Positions 8,406-18,800 of a stretch of 64,000 bases of DNA are shown here, piece by piece. The position numbers were made by a program, and so were the translations under genes. Origin of the DNA: Cytophagaceae bacterium (GTDB lineage Bacteria > Bacteroidota > Bacteroidia > Cytophagales > Spirosomataceae); the NCBI GenBank assembly GCA_017984215.1, contig JAGOAA010000003.1:1-64000 (forward strand). The letters run 5' to 3'. Every line of letters begins with the position of its first letter. Positions within the stretch are counted from its first letter, which is position 1. The notes below the pieces were generated by a model. It saw only the letters and a list, made by a program, of their open reading frames with translations, was not told the origin of the DNA and searched no databases.

Positions 8406-9785
8406 CAGTTTTGTGTTTAGTCGCTGCCGCTGTATCTCCGCGAAATACTTTCGCAGGGTGGTAGGGCTAATTCGCCTTGCGACGATTTCACCTGCGCGGT
8501 TCAAGAGAAAAAACACAGGATTTGAGAAGGCATCGTATTGTGTACGGATCTCGGAAACGGAGGGCAATTCTACGTGTTTGGCTTTCGTGGTGATTTTATA
8601 ATCGGTGATGAATTTTTGCCAGGTAGCTTTGGGAACGCCGGGTTCGTTGCAGACGTAGAAGCGACCCAGGGATAGCCCTAATCGGCTTTCAATCAATTTC
8701 ATTGTGCTATCCATTTCGGGGACTTCTTTCTGGCAATGATCGCAGGTGGGTGCGTAGAAGGCCAATAAAGTATAATCAAATGTGGCGGCAAATGCATGCA
8801 AATCTTGTGTGACTCCTGCCGTATCGGGTAGGCTAATCGCGGGACTTTTCGCTAAGGTGGCCACGGTATTCATGCGTGCTGCATCCTCGATTAAGGTTTT
8901 CTTTCGAGTGGCATCGAGGAAGGAGCATGATCCTTTTTCAACGTAGTTTTTCACCAATTTTACGAAGCCTTCGGTGTTGTTCTGAATGTTCCGATTGCGC
9001 ATTAATTGGACGAAGTAATTGAAAACGTAGGGATAGGATTTCGACTGGCAATTTACCCGTGTGAGAATTTGATCGACGCCTTTCATCAACGAATCTGCCT
9101 GGGTAGGGAAGTAGCCCATGTATTCGCTCACGAGTTCTTTGTAGGTCGGAATGAATAGCAGTTTGTTGGTATTCAAATCCAATCCTTTTAGAAATGCCGT
9201 TCGTGCTGCATAGTTCTTCTTATCCGGAACCGAGGCATCCATGCGATTGAGTGCAGAAAAGTAGATGTGTAGCACTTCAGATGGATTCAGTTTGGGTAAA
9301 GCCTTTTTCCGAAAGGCACTTAAGGCAGCAGTTTTATCCTTGAAGAATGCGGCCTTGTCGGCATAATTGAATTTCCGCCCCCGCGCGACTTCCGCGGCAT
9401 ATAACGAGTCGATGACCTGAAAGGATTTTTCTAGCTTTTGGTATTGAAAGAGTACTTGATTTCGGGAGTTATTGGATTGTATTTCGCCGCTGCGAATGTT
9501 CAGGCTTAGGTTGTCATTATTCTCTAATATAAAGTAGTAGCGTTGCTTCGTTTTATCTAATTGCAAATAATACATGCCGCCTACAATCGGGTTTTTCGAC
9601 TGAAGTGTGACAACATTCTTTTTAATGCGGACGGTGTCTTTGGGGAAGTAATTTTTATCATCAAACACGACACCGCGCAAGTAGGCGACACTATCTTTGG
9701 GGGCAGAAATTTGCAAGGATATTTTGTATTGTGCTTTTAGAGAGGCACTTACAAGGATAAAAATGACGAATAGGAGTTTGCGCAT
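8403..9785 (-). CDS. Secreted TlpA-like thioredoxin-fold protein
   Basis: About 460 residues from the preferred start at 9785, which gives a clean signal peptide (MRKLLFVIFILVSASLKAQ); a start 8 codons upstream would spoil it. The N-terminal part (about 20-110) looks like the DUF4369 beta domain common in Bacteroidota peroxiredoxin-like proteins, the middle is helical, and the C-terminal part (about 315-460) is a TlpA/AhpC-type thioredoxin fold with the active site APTCDHCQKEVPEMD. Such periplasmic proteins reduce disulfides, often for cytochrome maturation or stress. The stop codon lies inside a repeat unit, so the extreme C-terminus may be altered by the insertion. The gene diverges from the small gene at 9930. 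Confidence 0.85.
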   Translation of the reverse strand: MRKLLFVIFILVSASLKAQYKISLQISAPKDSVAYLRGVVFDDKNYFPKDTVRIKKNVVTLQSKNPIVGGMYYLQLDKTKQRYYFILENNDNLSLNIRSGEIQSNNSRNQVLFQYQKLEKSFQVIDSLYAAEVARGRKFNYADKAAFFKDKTAALSAFRKKALPKLNPSEVLHIYFSALNRMDASVPDKKNYAARTAFLKGLDLNTNKLLFIPTYKELVSEYMGYFPTQADSLMKGVDQILTRVNCQSKSYPYVFNYFVQLMRNRNIQNNTEGFVKLVKNYVEKGSCSFLDATRKKTLIEDAARMNTVATLAKSPAISLPDTAGVTQDLHAFAATFDYTLLAFYAPTCDHCQKEVPEMDSTMKLIESRLGLSLGRFYVCNEPGVPKATWQKFITDYKITTKAKHVELPSVSEIRTQYDAFSNPVFFLLNRAGEIVARRISPTTLRKYFAEIQRQRLNTKL

Positions 9786-9845
9786 CTTAAATAATATATC
9801 GAATGGCAAATATCCGATTTATGGCTGATATACATGGAAAATTTC

Positions 9846-9861
9846 TTGTCCAAAAATTGTC
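9846..9861 (+). promoter_or_regulatory. Degenerate copy of the TTGTCCAA direct-repeat motif
   Basis: TTGTCCAAAAATTGTC matches the 16-nt repeat found before the second AraC-type gene at 12 of 16 positions. It lies in the divergent gap between the thioredoxin-like gene and the small gene at 9930. A second trace (ACAGATGTTGTCC) follows near 9878. Confidence 0.35.
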
Positions 9862-9929
9862 GGGCTCGAATTATTTGACAGATGTTGTCCTAAAGCATCG
9901 TTTTATTTGCTTTCGTTAACAGCGAATAC

Positions 9930-10184
9930 ATGAAATGTTATCGAATTAGAGACCGTAATCGGATTTGTTTTTTGATGGCATCCCGGTTGGCCCGTTTGGA
10001 TAAAAAGTACGATGCTCATCGGCAAATGTTAAGCATTCGTTTTTTTCATGAAGATGGCAAAAACTTGGATGTTCAGTTGACATTGAATGAAGAGGAGCTG
10101 GCCTTGTTTGATCTCCGCTGGGAGCGATTTCAACAAAGCGATGAGATCTTTTTCGATTGTGCCGAATTTCAGGAGGACGTTTAA
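9930..10184 (+). CDS. Small uncharacterised protein
   Basis: An 84-residue protein I do not recognise. It has no signal peptide or membrane helix. The core alternates hydrophobic and charged residues in two short predicted strands (HRQMLSIRFFHEDG, LDVQLTLNEEELALFDLRW) followed by an acidic end (DEIFFDCAEFQEDV). A start at 9975 (MASRLARLDKK, 69 residues) is equally possible; the first 15 residues are basic and cysteine-containing and may not be translated. A TTTATTTG near-match to the -7 box lies at 9902-9909. It is closed by a good terminator at 10220-10251, so it is a separate transcription unit ahead of the regulator pair. Confidence 0.6.
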   Translation: MKCYRIRDRNRICFLMASRLARLDKKYDAHRQMLSIRFFHEDGKNLDVQLTLNEEELALFDLRWERFQQSDEIFFDCAEFQEDV

Positions 10185-10219
10185 GCCTCAAAGACTATAA
10201 TTTAGAACACGGAGTAGCA

Positions 10220-10251
10220 AAACCCAAGCGATATTTTCGTTTGGGTTTTTT
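10220..10251 (+). terminator. Rho-independent terminator after the small gene
   Basis: An 11-bp stem AAACCCAAGCG/CGTTTGGGTTT with one G-T pair and a 7-nt loop, followed directly by a T run. Confidence 0.85.
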
Positions 10252-10277
10252 GTTTCTAAGCACATAAGTTACCTTTG
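10249..10277 (+). promoter_or_regulatory. Promoter of the first membrane AraC regulator
   Basis: TTTG at 10249-10252 and TACCTTTG at 10270-10277, spaced 17 nt, match the Bacteroidota -33/-7 pattern. The -33 part overlaps the T tract of the preceding terminator. The start codon follows 28 nt downstream. Confidence 0.6.
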
Positions 10278-10305
10278 GGGGCTGATTCATCTAAACAAAA
10301 CGCGC

Positions 10306-11466
10306 TTGATAACCATCGTAGAACTCTTTTATGATTTCGTGATCTCCACGCTCGTGGGATTATTTGGCCTACACCTGATTACGAAGAAAGGCATCTTGGC
10401 GTCCAAGTTTTTAGGTTTGTATTTTTTGATTTTTTGCTTTCGAATAATTACAGCCTATTTTGCAACGGGAGGCCGATTAATTCAGTATCCGCAGTTTTGT
10501 AATTTACAATCCCCCATACATTTTTTAGCTCCTCCGGTCGGGTTGCTATTTGTTTATTTTATGTTATTTCCGCAGCGTAAATGGCAACGTTGGCACACAT
10601 TGTTATTCATTCCATTTGTGTTGCATACGGCTGAGTTGTTGCCGTTCTATTTTGGGCCACTTGAAAATAAAGTGAAGCAAGTGGAGTTAATTATGCAATC
10701 AAAATCGCTGATTAAATTTAAGAGTAGTGTGATGTACTTTTCGCCACAAGTGATGGCGATATTAAAGGTAATTTATACCACGCTGAATGCAATCGCGTCA
10801 TTTCTCCTGGTCCTCCATTTCATCCGTAAAAATAGCTACAAGCGAAGCTTTGTCATCAACTGGTTGCTTGCCTACACGAGCCTAAGTCTACTATCCATTG
10901 TATTCATTATCGCCTATGTAATGGGCATCATTGGCTTTAATAATTTAAAGTTCTCCTATGCGGATCTCCTGATGCACTTGGCGGCATTCTTGAATTTAGG
11001 CGTCGTATTATTCCGTCCTTCCTTGTTGGACCCTGCAATTTTCCAAAGCCTTGTTGGCCGCCTGGATCCCGCACAGCGACTTCCGGAACCCGATGAGGAT
11101 GCCGAAAAGCTCAACAAGTATGAGCAATATGCGCAAAGGATCGAGGACCATTTTGCCAAGGAAAAACCCTTTTTGCAGGGCGATGTCAGCTTGGAAACGA
11201 CTGCGAAAAAAATGGGTATTTCGGCCCGAGAATTATCGCGTACGACCCAATATATCTACGAATTAAACTATCCAGATTTTGTCAATTCCTGGCGGATCAA
11301 CTACATCTTAGCACAACGCAAAGAACACGATGCATGGCGGGGGATGTCGCAGGACATGTTGGCAGAACAAGCGGGATTTGGATCGCGGCAAGGCTTGCAT
11401 AATGCCATAAATAAGCTCCACGGAATGACTCCGGCCGCTTTTTTCGCTCAGAAAGACGCAGAATAA
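10306..11466 (+). CDS. Membrane-anchored AraC-family regulator (7TM-HTH), copy 1
   Basis: A 386-residue protein. Seven hydrophobic helices fill about residues 1-235 (for example FVISTLVGLFGLHL, LGLYFLIFCFRIITAYFA, VINWLLAYTSLSLLSIVFII). A linker leads to a C-terminal AraC-type double helix-turn-helix (about 265-386; LETTAKKMGISARELSRT and QDMLAEQAGFGSRQGLHNAI, ending MTPAAFF). This layout suggests DNA binding controlled from the inner membrane. The start is TTG; no in-frame ATG exists before the membrane helices end. It has a close architectural paralog 88 nt downstream. I infer that the pair regulates the giant adhesin gene, from position and shared direct repeats. Confidence 0.82.
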   Translation: MITIVELFYDFVISTLVGLFGLHLITKKGILASKFLGLYFLIFCFRIITAYFATGGRLIQYPQFCNLQSPIHFLAPPVGLLFVYFMLFPQRKWQRWHTLLFIPFVLHTAELLPFYFGPLENKVKQVELIMQSKSLIKFKSSVMYFSPQVMAILKVIYTTLNAIASFLLVLHFIRKNSYKRSFVINWLLAYTSLSLLSIVFIIAYVMGIIGFNNLKFSYADLLMHLAAFLNLGVVLFRPSLLDPAIFQSLVGRLDPAQRLPEPDEDAEKLNKYEQYAQRIEDHFAKEKPFLQGDVSLETTAKKMGISARELSRTTQYIYELNYPDFVNSWRINYILAQRKEHDAWRGMSQDMLAEQAGFGSRQGLHNAINKLHGMTPAAFFAQKDAE

Positions 11467-11469
11467 TTT

Positions 11470-11485
11470 TTGTCCAATTTTTGTT
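11470..11485 (+). promoter_or_regulatory. 16-nt direct repeat, copy 1, upstream of the second regulator
   Basis: TTGTCCAATTTTTGTT begins 3 nt after the stop codon of the first regulator and is repeated exactly 42 nt downstream. AraC-type proteins often bind direct repeats on one helix face; 42 nt is four turns. Binding is inferred, not shown. Confidence 0.5.
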
Positions 11486-11511
11486 GCATACGCAATATGT
11501 TACAGATGCAC

Positions 11512-11527
11512 TTGTCCAATTTTTGTT
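11512..11527 (+). promoter_or_regulatory. 16-nt direct repeat, copy 2, upstream of the second regulator
   Basis: An exact second copy of TTGTCCAATTTTTGTT, 28 nt upstream of the ATG at 11555. A related site (13 of 16) lies before the giant gene at 12718. Confidence 0.5.
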
Positions 11528-11554
11528 ATTTAGCTTATCATTCAATTGTTCTAA

Positions 11555-12712
11555 ATGTCAAACGCCGGATCCTTGTACCTGTTCTCTTTGGTAAGCTCGC
11601 TGTGCTTGCTATTTGGTTTAAATTTTTTGTTCAGAAAAGGTAACCTCGTCGTCGCTAAAATCTTGGCGGTACAGTTTTTAATCCTTGCCTATTTAGTGGT
11701 GGCGGCCTATTATTTAATGCCGGAAGTTATTGTCAAAACGCCTTATTTCTATCGCACTTCCGCTCCGTTATTTTACACTTTACCGCCCTTAAACTTTATG
11801 TTTCTGTGGTATCTGCTACATCCGCGCGCAAGATTCAAATGGATGCATTTGATCTTTTTCCTGCCCTTTGTTCTGCAACTCATTGAGAACACGCCTTATT
11901 ACTTGAGTTCCAAAGAGGTGAAAATTGAGGAGGTAAAATGGATGCTCGCACAGGGGGATTATTTTGCCTACAATCCGCGCTTTTTGTGGTTCGATCCTTA
12001 CTACCACGTGTATGCGAAACTGGGGATGTACTTTGTGTTCTACATCGCGATGGTGTATTATTATGTGCGATTTAGACGAGATAAGCAGAATGAGGTATTA
12101 TTCCAAAAAGGGGTTTTCCATTTCTGGGTCATCGGGATTTTGCTCTTTCGGTTCTGTACCATTTTTTACTTATGGTATCTTTTCATCTACACTGACGCAG
12201 GGAAATCATCTTTTATTACCACCGATTATCTGCTCATTGCGGAGTTCGTTTTTCACTTGTTTTACTTAGCGATTAATCCCCAATTATTGGATGTCAATAT
12301 CCTTGCGAAAAATTTGCGCGGTCCGGAAAAAGAAGAAGTAGCGTTAAGTTCTGATGAGGAAGTGCGTTTAGTGGCCTTAGCGGAGAAGGTAGAAGCATAT
12401 TTCAAAACCACGGAGGTGTTTCTAAATTCCCAATTGACAGCGGAATTATTGGGTTCTTTGACGGGTCATCCACACCGACTGATTGGACAAGCAATCAAGT
12501 TTCATTTTGGCATGAGTTTCCGGGATTACTTAAATAATTACCGCATTCAATACATTGAAGAAAAGTTGATGGATCCACAAATCTTGCAAAAATCTTCTAT
12601 TGAGTCCATCGCAGAAGCATCTGGCTTTGGCTCCCGTCAAAGTTTTTACACAGCCTTCCGTAAGGCCAAAGGCTGCACGCCAAAGGAATATTTTACCTCC
12701 AAATTAGGTTAA
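11555..12712 (+). CDS. Membrane-anchored AraC-family regulator (7TM-HTH), copy 2
   Basis: A 385-residue paralog of the preceding gene with the same design: seven hydrophobic helices over about residues 1-240 (LYLFSLVSSLCLLFGLNFLF, MYFVFYIAMVYYYV, FHFWVIGILLFRFCTIFYLW), then an AraC double helix-turn-helix (about 265-385; TAELLGSLTGHPHRLIGQAI and ESIAEASGFGSRQSFYTAF, ending GCTPKEYF). The GFGSRQ motif of the second HTH is shared by both copies, while the first HTH differs, so their sites may overlap only partly. Two exact 16-nt repeats precede it, suggesting autoregulation or cross-regulation. The giant gene starts about 125 nt downstream on the same strand. Confidence 0.83.
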   Translation: MSNAGSLYLFSLVSSLCLLFGLNFLFRKGNLVVAKILAVQFLILAYLVVAAYYLMPEVIVKTPYFYRTSAPLFYTLPPLNFMFLWYLLHPRARFKWMHLIFFLPFVLQLIENTPYYLSSKEVKIEEVKWMLAQGDYFAYNPRFLWFDPYYHVYAKLGMYFVFYIAMVYYYVRFRRDKQNEVLFQKGVFHFWVIGILLFRFCTIFYLWYLFIYTDAGKSSFITTDYLLIAEFVFHLFYLAINPQLLDVNILAKNLRGPEKEEVALSSDEEVRLVALAEKVEAYFKTTEVFLNSQLTAELLGSLTGHPHRLIGQAIKFHFGMSFRDYLNNYRIQYIEEKLMDPQILQKSSIESIAEASGFGSRQSFYTAFRKAKGCTPKEYFTSKLG

Positions 12713-12717
12713 TTTAT

Positions 12718-12733
12718 TAGTCCAACTTTTGTG
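12718..12733 (+). promoter_or_regulatory. Copy of the 16-nt repeat upstream of the giant gene
   Basis: TAGTCCAACTTTTGTG matches TTGTCCAATTTTTGTT at 13 of 16 positions and lies about 105 nt before the giant gene. No clean TTG/TAnnTTTG promoter is visible here (the best candidate, near 12747-12781, has wrong spacing), as expected for an activator-dependent promoter. Confidence 0.4.
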
Positions 12734-12838
12734 TGATTCATTTTTCTTGACACATCCCTTAGGCTCATTTTTATTTCTTTGTTTGCCGTAATTTCCATTT
12801 ACCGGGTTCTACGCGCACCACTCTGTTTAAAAAAATGT

Positions 12839-15800
12839 ATGCCCCGTATGAAGAACGTTCACGTAAAAACGTTTCGGTTTGCACTCGCGCAGATCTTAGT
12901 ATTCTTTGTTCTAGCTTTTTGTTTTAGTACAAATGTGTTTGGTCAGAACACAGCTCCATCTGCCGACTTCGACGGGGATGGTATTATTAACTCCGTTGAT
13001 ATTGACGATGATAATGATGGAATTCCGGATACAAATGAATATTGTAATTCGTCTATTGCATTGCCAGCTACTAATACCATCGCAGGTATTCGAGAATATA
13101 CAGTTCCAACAGGTTGGACTATTGCGAATTCTTCTCCTGACATTGCAACTACTGTATCATCCATTTACGGTGGTTGGATTGGCGGTTGTTCAGGTGTTGC
13201 GCCTGCTGCACCGAATGGTCATACTTCATGGGTTAGCTTCTATTCCAATACACAAGAAGCATTTAAAACTACACTCAATAATTTAGTGGTTGGCAAGACC
13301 TATATGCTCAAGGTGTATTATGCCAAGTTTGCTGCTACTGCTGCATTAGGACAAATATCGGTTAAATTAGGCGCGACAGTTATAGATCAATACAGACCTA
13401 GTTTAGGTTGCGGCTGGGAAACGCGTTTTATCACTTTTACCGCATCTGCTACAAGTCAGGATTTACAATTTCAAAATACTGGCGTAGCGTCACCCATGCA
13501 AAATGTTAGTGTGTCAGTTTCATCTGATGCCTTATATGAAGTGTGTGATACGGATAATGATGGATTATCTAACCAATTTGATTTAGATTCTGATGGAGAT
13601 GGATGTCCTGATACGAAAGAATCAGGCGTTACGGGTACCGTACGCAATGGGGACGTTAAAAACGGAGCTAACGGTGGAGTTGTCACAACAACAACCAGTG
13701 TTGCCGGTGCAATTGCAGGTCTTGCAAATTCCTATGGTGCAAATGGATTAGCCGACGGGATTGAAACAGTTGCTGAAAGCGGAATTTTAAATTACACCTC
13801 ATCATATTCAAATTATGCTTTATCCGCTAATTTAAATACTTGTACAGGAGTTGATACAGATGGAGATAGTGTGTCTGATTTAATAGATCTTGATGACGAC
13901 AATGACGGTGTGCTGGATATAACGGAGTGTAATCCTTCAGCCAAGCGTATTCTATTTGCTGGGTCCAATGAAGATTTTTCTACCATGCGGTCGAGCTTGT
14001 TTAATGAGTTCAATAACAATAAGGCGCCGGGAGCAACTATTGTACAATCCAATATCATAGAATCAGCAACGGTTCCTGCAGGTTTCTACGATGGATACGA
14101 CATGGTGATTTTTGGTGGAGCAGCATTTTATGCCATTCATCCAAATCATTGGGCAGCATTAACTGCGGCGATTCAAAATAAAACAAGTAAATCGTTTGTC
14201 ATTCAATCAGACAACTGTTGCGTAGCAGGTAACCAAAGTGGATTAGTCAACCTATTGAATACGGTGTTTGGGACAAATTATAGTTTGTCTAATGCAAATG
14301 CAGGAACAAATGAAGTCTTTCCTCTCAATCAGCAAAGTAGCTATGCAAATCTAATTTCTACCAATTCATTAGCTGGGAACAACTATTACCCGATGTTGAA
14401 TGTGGCTGTTAATGACATTCTATTTTATTCTCCTACGGTCAGTGGGTCCGCCCTTGCAGGAATGAAGCAATTACCGGGCACAACAGATAAAAATCGTTTT
14501 GTTGCTTGGTTTGTAGATGGTACACCTACGCAGGGCGCGCCATGGTATCCAACTAATCAGAATAAAATTGCTCCGGCTTTTTACGATGCATTTTCTGGTT
14601 CGGCTCCTTTGGATTGTGACACCGATAATGATGGCGTTTATAATATACACGATCTAGATTCTGATGGCGATGGCTGTACCGATGCAGTAGAGGCAGGAGT
14701 TACAGGAACGTTGAATTCAGGTGTTGTGAAAAATGGCGTAAATGGTGCCGTTACAAGTACAAATACCGTTGCTAATGCGATTGCAGCGGGTCCTTATGGA
14801 ACAAATGGTTTAGCGAATAACCTAGAAACAACCGCAGATAATGGTGTTGTTAATTATACGCCGACCTATATTTATGCGACAATGCGTGCCTACGCAACTT
14901 GTGCTGACTCAGATAATGATAACATTAGTGATCTTCAAGATATTGATGATGATAATGATGGGGTACTCGATAATAATGAACTATCATGTATTTCTCCATT
15001 AAATGCAATTGTACCTGTTGCTACAGGGGCGGAAACGACATTTTCGGATAACAATACGGCTAATTTTATAAAATTGGCAGGAACTCTAACAAATGTTTCC
15101 ACAACACTTTATGGTACCGATATTGATGTTGTACAATTAGCAGCTACAAGTTCAGGAAGCATAACATTAGCAAATAGCTATCAGCTTTTAAAATTGGCTG
15201 TGGCTGATTTGGATCAAAGTGAAGCAGTAACCTTAAAGGTATATGATCTTCAAAATAACCTAATCACATTAAATGCTGGTCATATCCTAGATAAAGGATC
15301 TTATGTAACCCCGACCTATCCAGCGGGCTCATCAATTGTTTTAACCGCCGCGGGAAATACATCCTATGATGGCGCAATCAACAGTGAGCCTAATATTTTA
15401 ATTGGGATTCCTAATACGGCTAAAAGGATTGAATTCTACAAAACGGCAGGAACACAAAATACTTGGGTTGGTTTATTAGCAGGTTGTAATGATGGCGATA
15501 CCGACAGCGATGGAATACCCAATCGATTAGACTTGGATTCTGATGGAGATGGATGTTCGGATGCGTTAGAATCTGGAGCAACGAATAGCACGACCACTAA
15601 TTATGCTTTTACAGGTAATGCGGGTACGAATGGTTTGGTTAATACGTTAGAAAACACCGCCGATAATGGAATCCCTAATTATACCTCAACCTACGTAACC
15701 TATGCGTTAGATGCTCGAACGAGTGCTTGTTTAGATTCTGATAGTGATGGGCTTAGGGATATATATGATATTGATGATGATAACGATGGCGTATTAGATA

Positions 15801-18800
15801 CTTCTGAACAATTTTGTACAACGATTGGCGCAACAACCAATCTCTATGGACCCGATTATTGGAAGTCAATTTCGTGGACAGGTGGAGCCTATTTAGCTCA
15901 GTATGTTCCAGCAACTCCTGATATTTATATTGATGGTGTTTTAAACAATGGTGTTGAAGTATTTAGACCAGGAACTACCGCTACTCCCATTGCTGGAGAT
16001 GACTTTACCGCTACTCCAATCACTTTTACTTTAGTGCCCCAAAATCCATTATATGCAGATGGTTTCTCCATTGTGAATGACTATGGTGCAGCGGGTGATC
16101 ATATCATCAAAGCGGACATTAAATTATATACTGGTTCCGTGTTGAATCCCATTTTAATGGGAACGGAGACCATCGATAATATGATTGGAGGTTCTGCACG
16201 TTATCCATTTAGTAAGGGCTATAATAATATTACAACTATTAAAATTCTCGTATACAAAACGCAACCTGCAGGGACACAAGCAGCCAATGGTATGCAAATG
16301 GGCGAATTAGGTCTTTATGCAAACGCTGGAACCTATTGTGCAGATATTGATACAGATAATGATGGGATAGATAATCGCCTAGACCTAGATTCAGATGGTG
16401 ACGGTTGTAGTGATGCATTAGAGTCGGGAGCAACTTCAAATACCACGGCTAATTATTCATTTACGGGAACAATAGGGACAAATGGCTTGGTCAATAGTTT
16501 GGAAACAGTGGCAGATAATGGCACTATTAATTATACTTCAAGCTATGATCCATTTGCAATCAGCTCGAACCTAGCAGCCTGTCGCGATACCGATACCGAC
16601 GGAATAAATGATTTGAATGATATTGATGACGACAATGATGGGATTTTAGATGCGATTGAATCACCAAATTGTTTCTTTACTTCAACGGAATGGAATACTG
16701 CGGATAAGTCATTTTTTGCCCAAATTTCTTCTCAGCTCAATACGTTAAGTCCGAACACCAACTTTGCCGCTTTAACAGACGGAATTGGCGGATCAAATGC
16801 TGCGCTTCAGTTTTCAACAGCCTTAGCGCAAGCGCAATTAAATAAGGAATTATTTAAAATTACGCTGTCGCGCCCTACGCGTCTGGATGCGATTTATATT
16901 AAAAAAACATCAGCGACTCAAATTTTCGCGGCAACTGCTGCGAGCTTGAAAGTACAAGGTTCTAACGATAACAGTTCTTGGACCGATTTAACAGCTGCTA
17001 TAGCTTCTCCAACAGATGCGACGAACATTACGGCTAACGGAGCAATTTCGCTCACTAATTCCAATAAATTTACGTTGACCACCAATCAAGGGGAATATAA
17101 ATATTACCGTATTTATGGCGTCGTCGCTGCTAATATTCTGTCTGGAATTGCTTCTGAATTTTATTTTGATTTACATAATCCGACTTATCAGGCGTCTTAC
17201 TATACCAAGCCAACTTGCACAAATGACGTAGATGGGGATAGATTACTTAATCACCAAGATCTAGATTCCGATGGCGACGGCTGTCCGGATGCACGCGAAG
17301 CGAGCGTTACGGGAACATTAAACACCGGCACGATTTCCAATCAAGTGAATGGTGTCTTAACGCCTACAGCCAATGTAGTCGGAACAATTGCAGATGGTTC
17401 TTATGGATCGAATGGTTTCGCTGATGCATTAGAAACAACTTCCGAAAGTGGCATCTACAGCGGATCGTATAATTATAGTTTTGCCAAGTCATCTTCCGTT
17501 GTGCTTTGTTTAGATACAGACAATGATGGCGTAGTTGACCTAGATGATATCGACGATGACAATGATGGGGTACTTGATTCAGAGGAATGTCCGCCATTTG
17601 ATATCAATAATCTTACGTACGTGCCTGCGTCTTATTCCGTTACGGATGGCGCATCCGCTTCCCAAACCTTTCCAGCCGCACCGGATGGCTTGGTGGTCAA
17701 TGTTTTTTCATTGGATAATTCCTTTAATGTCCGAATTAATGGAACGCATTTAACGAATCCGCAAGAGCTACAATTTTGGCCTTCGTATCCTTCTGATGCC
17801 CTTTTTGAATTTTTAGACGGTACGACCTATACTTCCGTTTGGGCAATAGCAGGAAATAAAAGCAAACCCCTTATCCGTGTTTATATCGATAAGGTAGGCC
17901 GAGTTAAAGTATATGGTTCCAGAACCTCCTATGGCGCATTAGAAGAAATGCGCTTGCGCAATGGTTCTTTTAATACGATTGAATTAAATACAAATTCGAC
18001 AAACACGTTTCAAATGGGCCAAGTCGTTATCGGTCAAACATTTGTTAATGGCGACTATGGTGTTGTTGTTTCTCCTACTTGTGATGATGATAACGATGGT
18101 ATACCGAATGGTCGAGACTTAGATTCGGATGGCGATGGTTGTCCGGATGCGAAGGAAGCAGGTGTCAGCGGAACACTTTTGTCTGGCGATGTGAAAAATG
18201 GATCCAATGGTGCGGTAACTTCCACAACAAGTTTACCGAACGCGATTGCGGGATCTGTTGGAAATTATGGAGCGAATGGCTTAGCAGATGTTGTGGAAAC
18301 ATCAACCGAATCGGGCGTTGTTGCATATACTTCTTACTATACAAGTGCTGCGCGTTCAAGTACAGTCAGTGGGTGTTTAGATAGTGATTCGGATGGGATA
18401 CCGGATCCGATTGATATCGATGATGATAATGACGGAGTATTGGATAGCATCGAGCAAGTAGGGTGCTATGACACAGGATTGAATCTTTCACCACTTACTT
18501 TTTCTGGTTCAGCTGTTACTGCCAAAACGGCGAATAGCATTACCTCATCCAATACCAACTCCTGGATTTCATCGTATTCTACGCAAAATTTTGCCTTACC
18601 CATTTCATTGAAATTCAAGCGCCCTACCATTGGGAATAGCGGAATGATTGGTCTATTGCCTGCGAATGGTACGCAAACGGCAACGAATTATACGGATGAT
18701 GCCTATAAATTTTACTTTACTTCTACCAACGTCCAAGTACCTTTTGGGACCACGTATAATACAACCCAAACGGCTACAGCCCAAGATGACTATCGCATTG

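Noticed and set aside
8278-8601. 107-codon plus-strand frame
   Set aside because: Repeat-unit translation running into the antisense of the thioredoxin-like gene.
12747-12781. Promoter of the giant gene (TTG ... TATTTCTTTG)
   Set aside because: Two extra bases inside the -7 box or a wrong second base, and 22-24 nt spacing; too weak to list as a promoter.
12779-12838. Upstream TTG start for the giant gene
   Set aside because: Would add 20 residues before a normal signal peptide and would lie within the candidate promoter.
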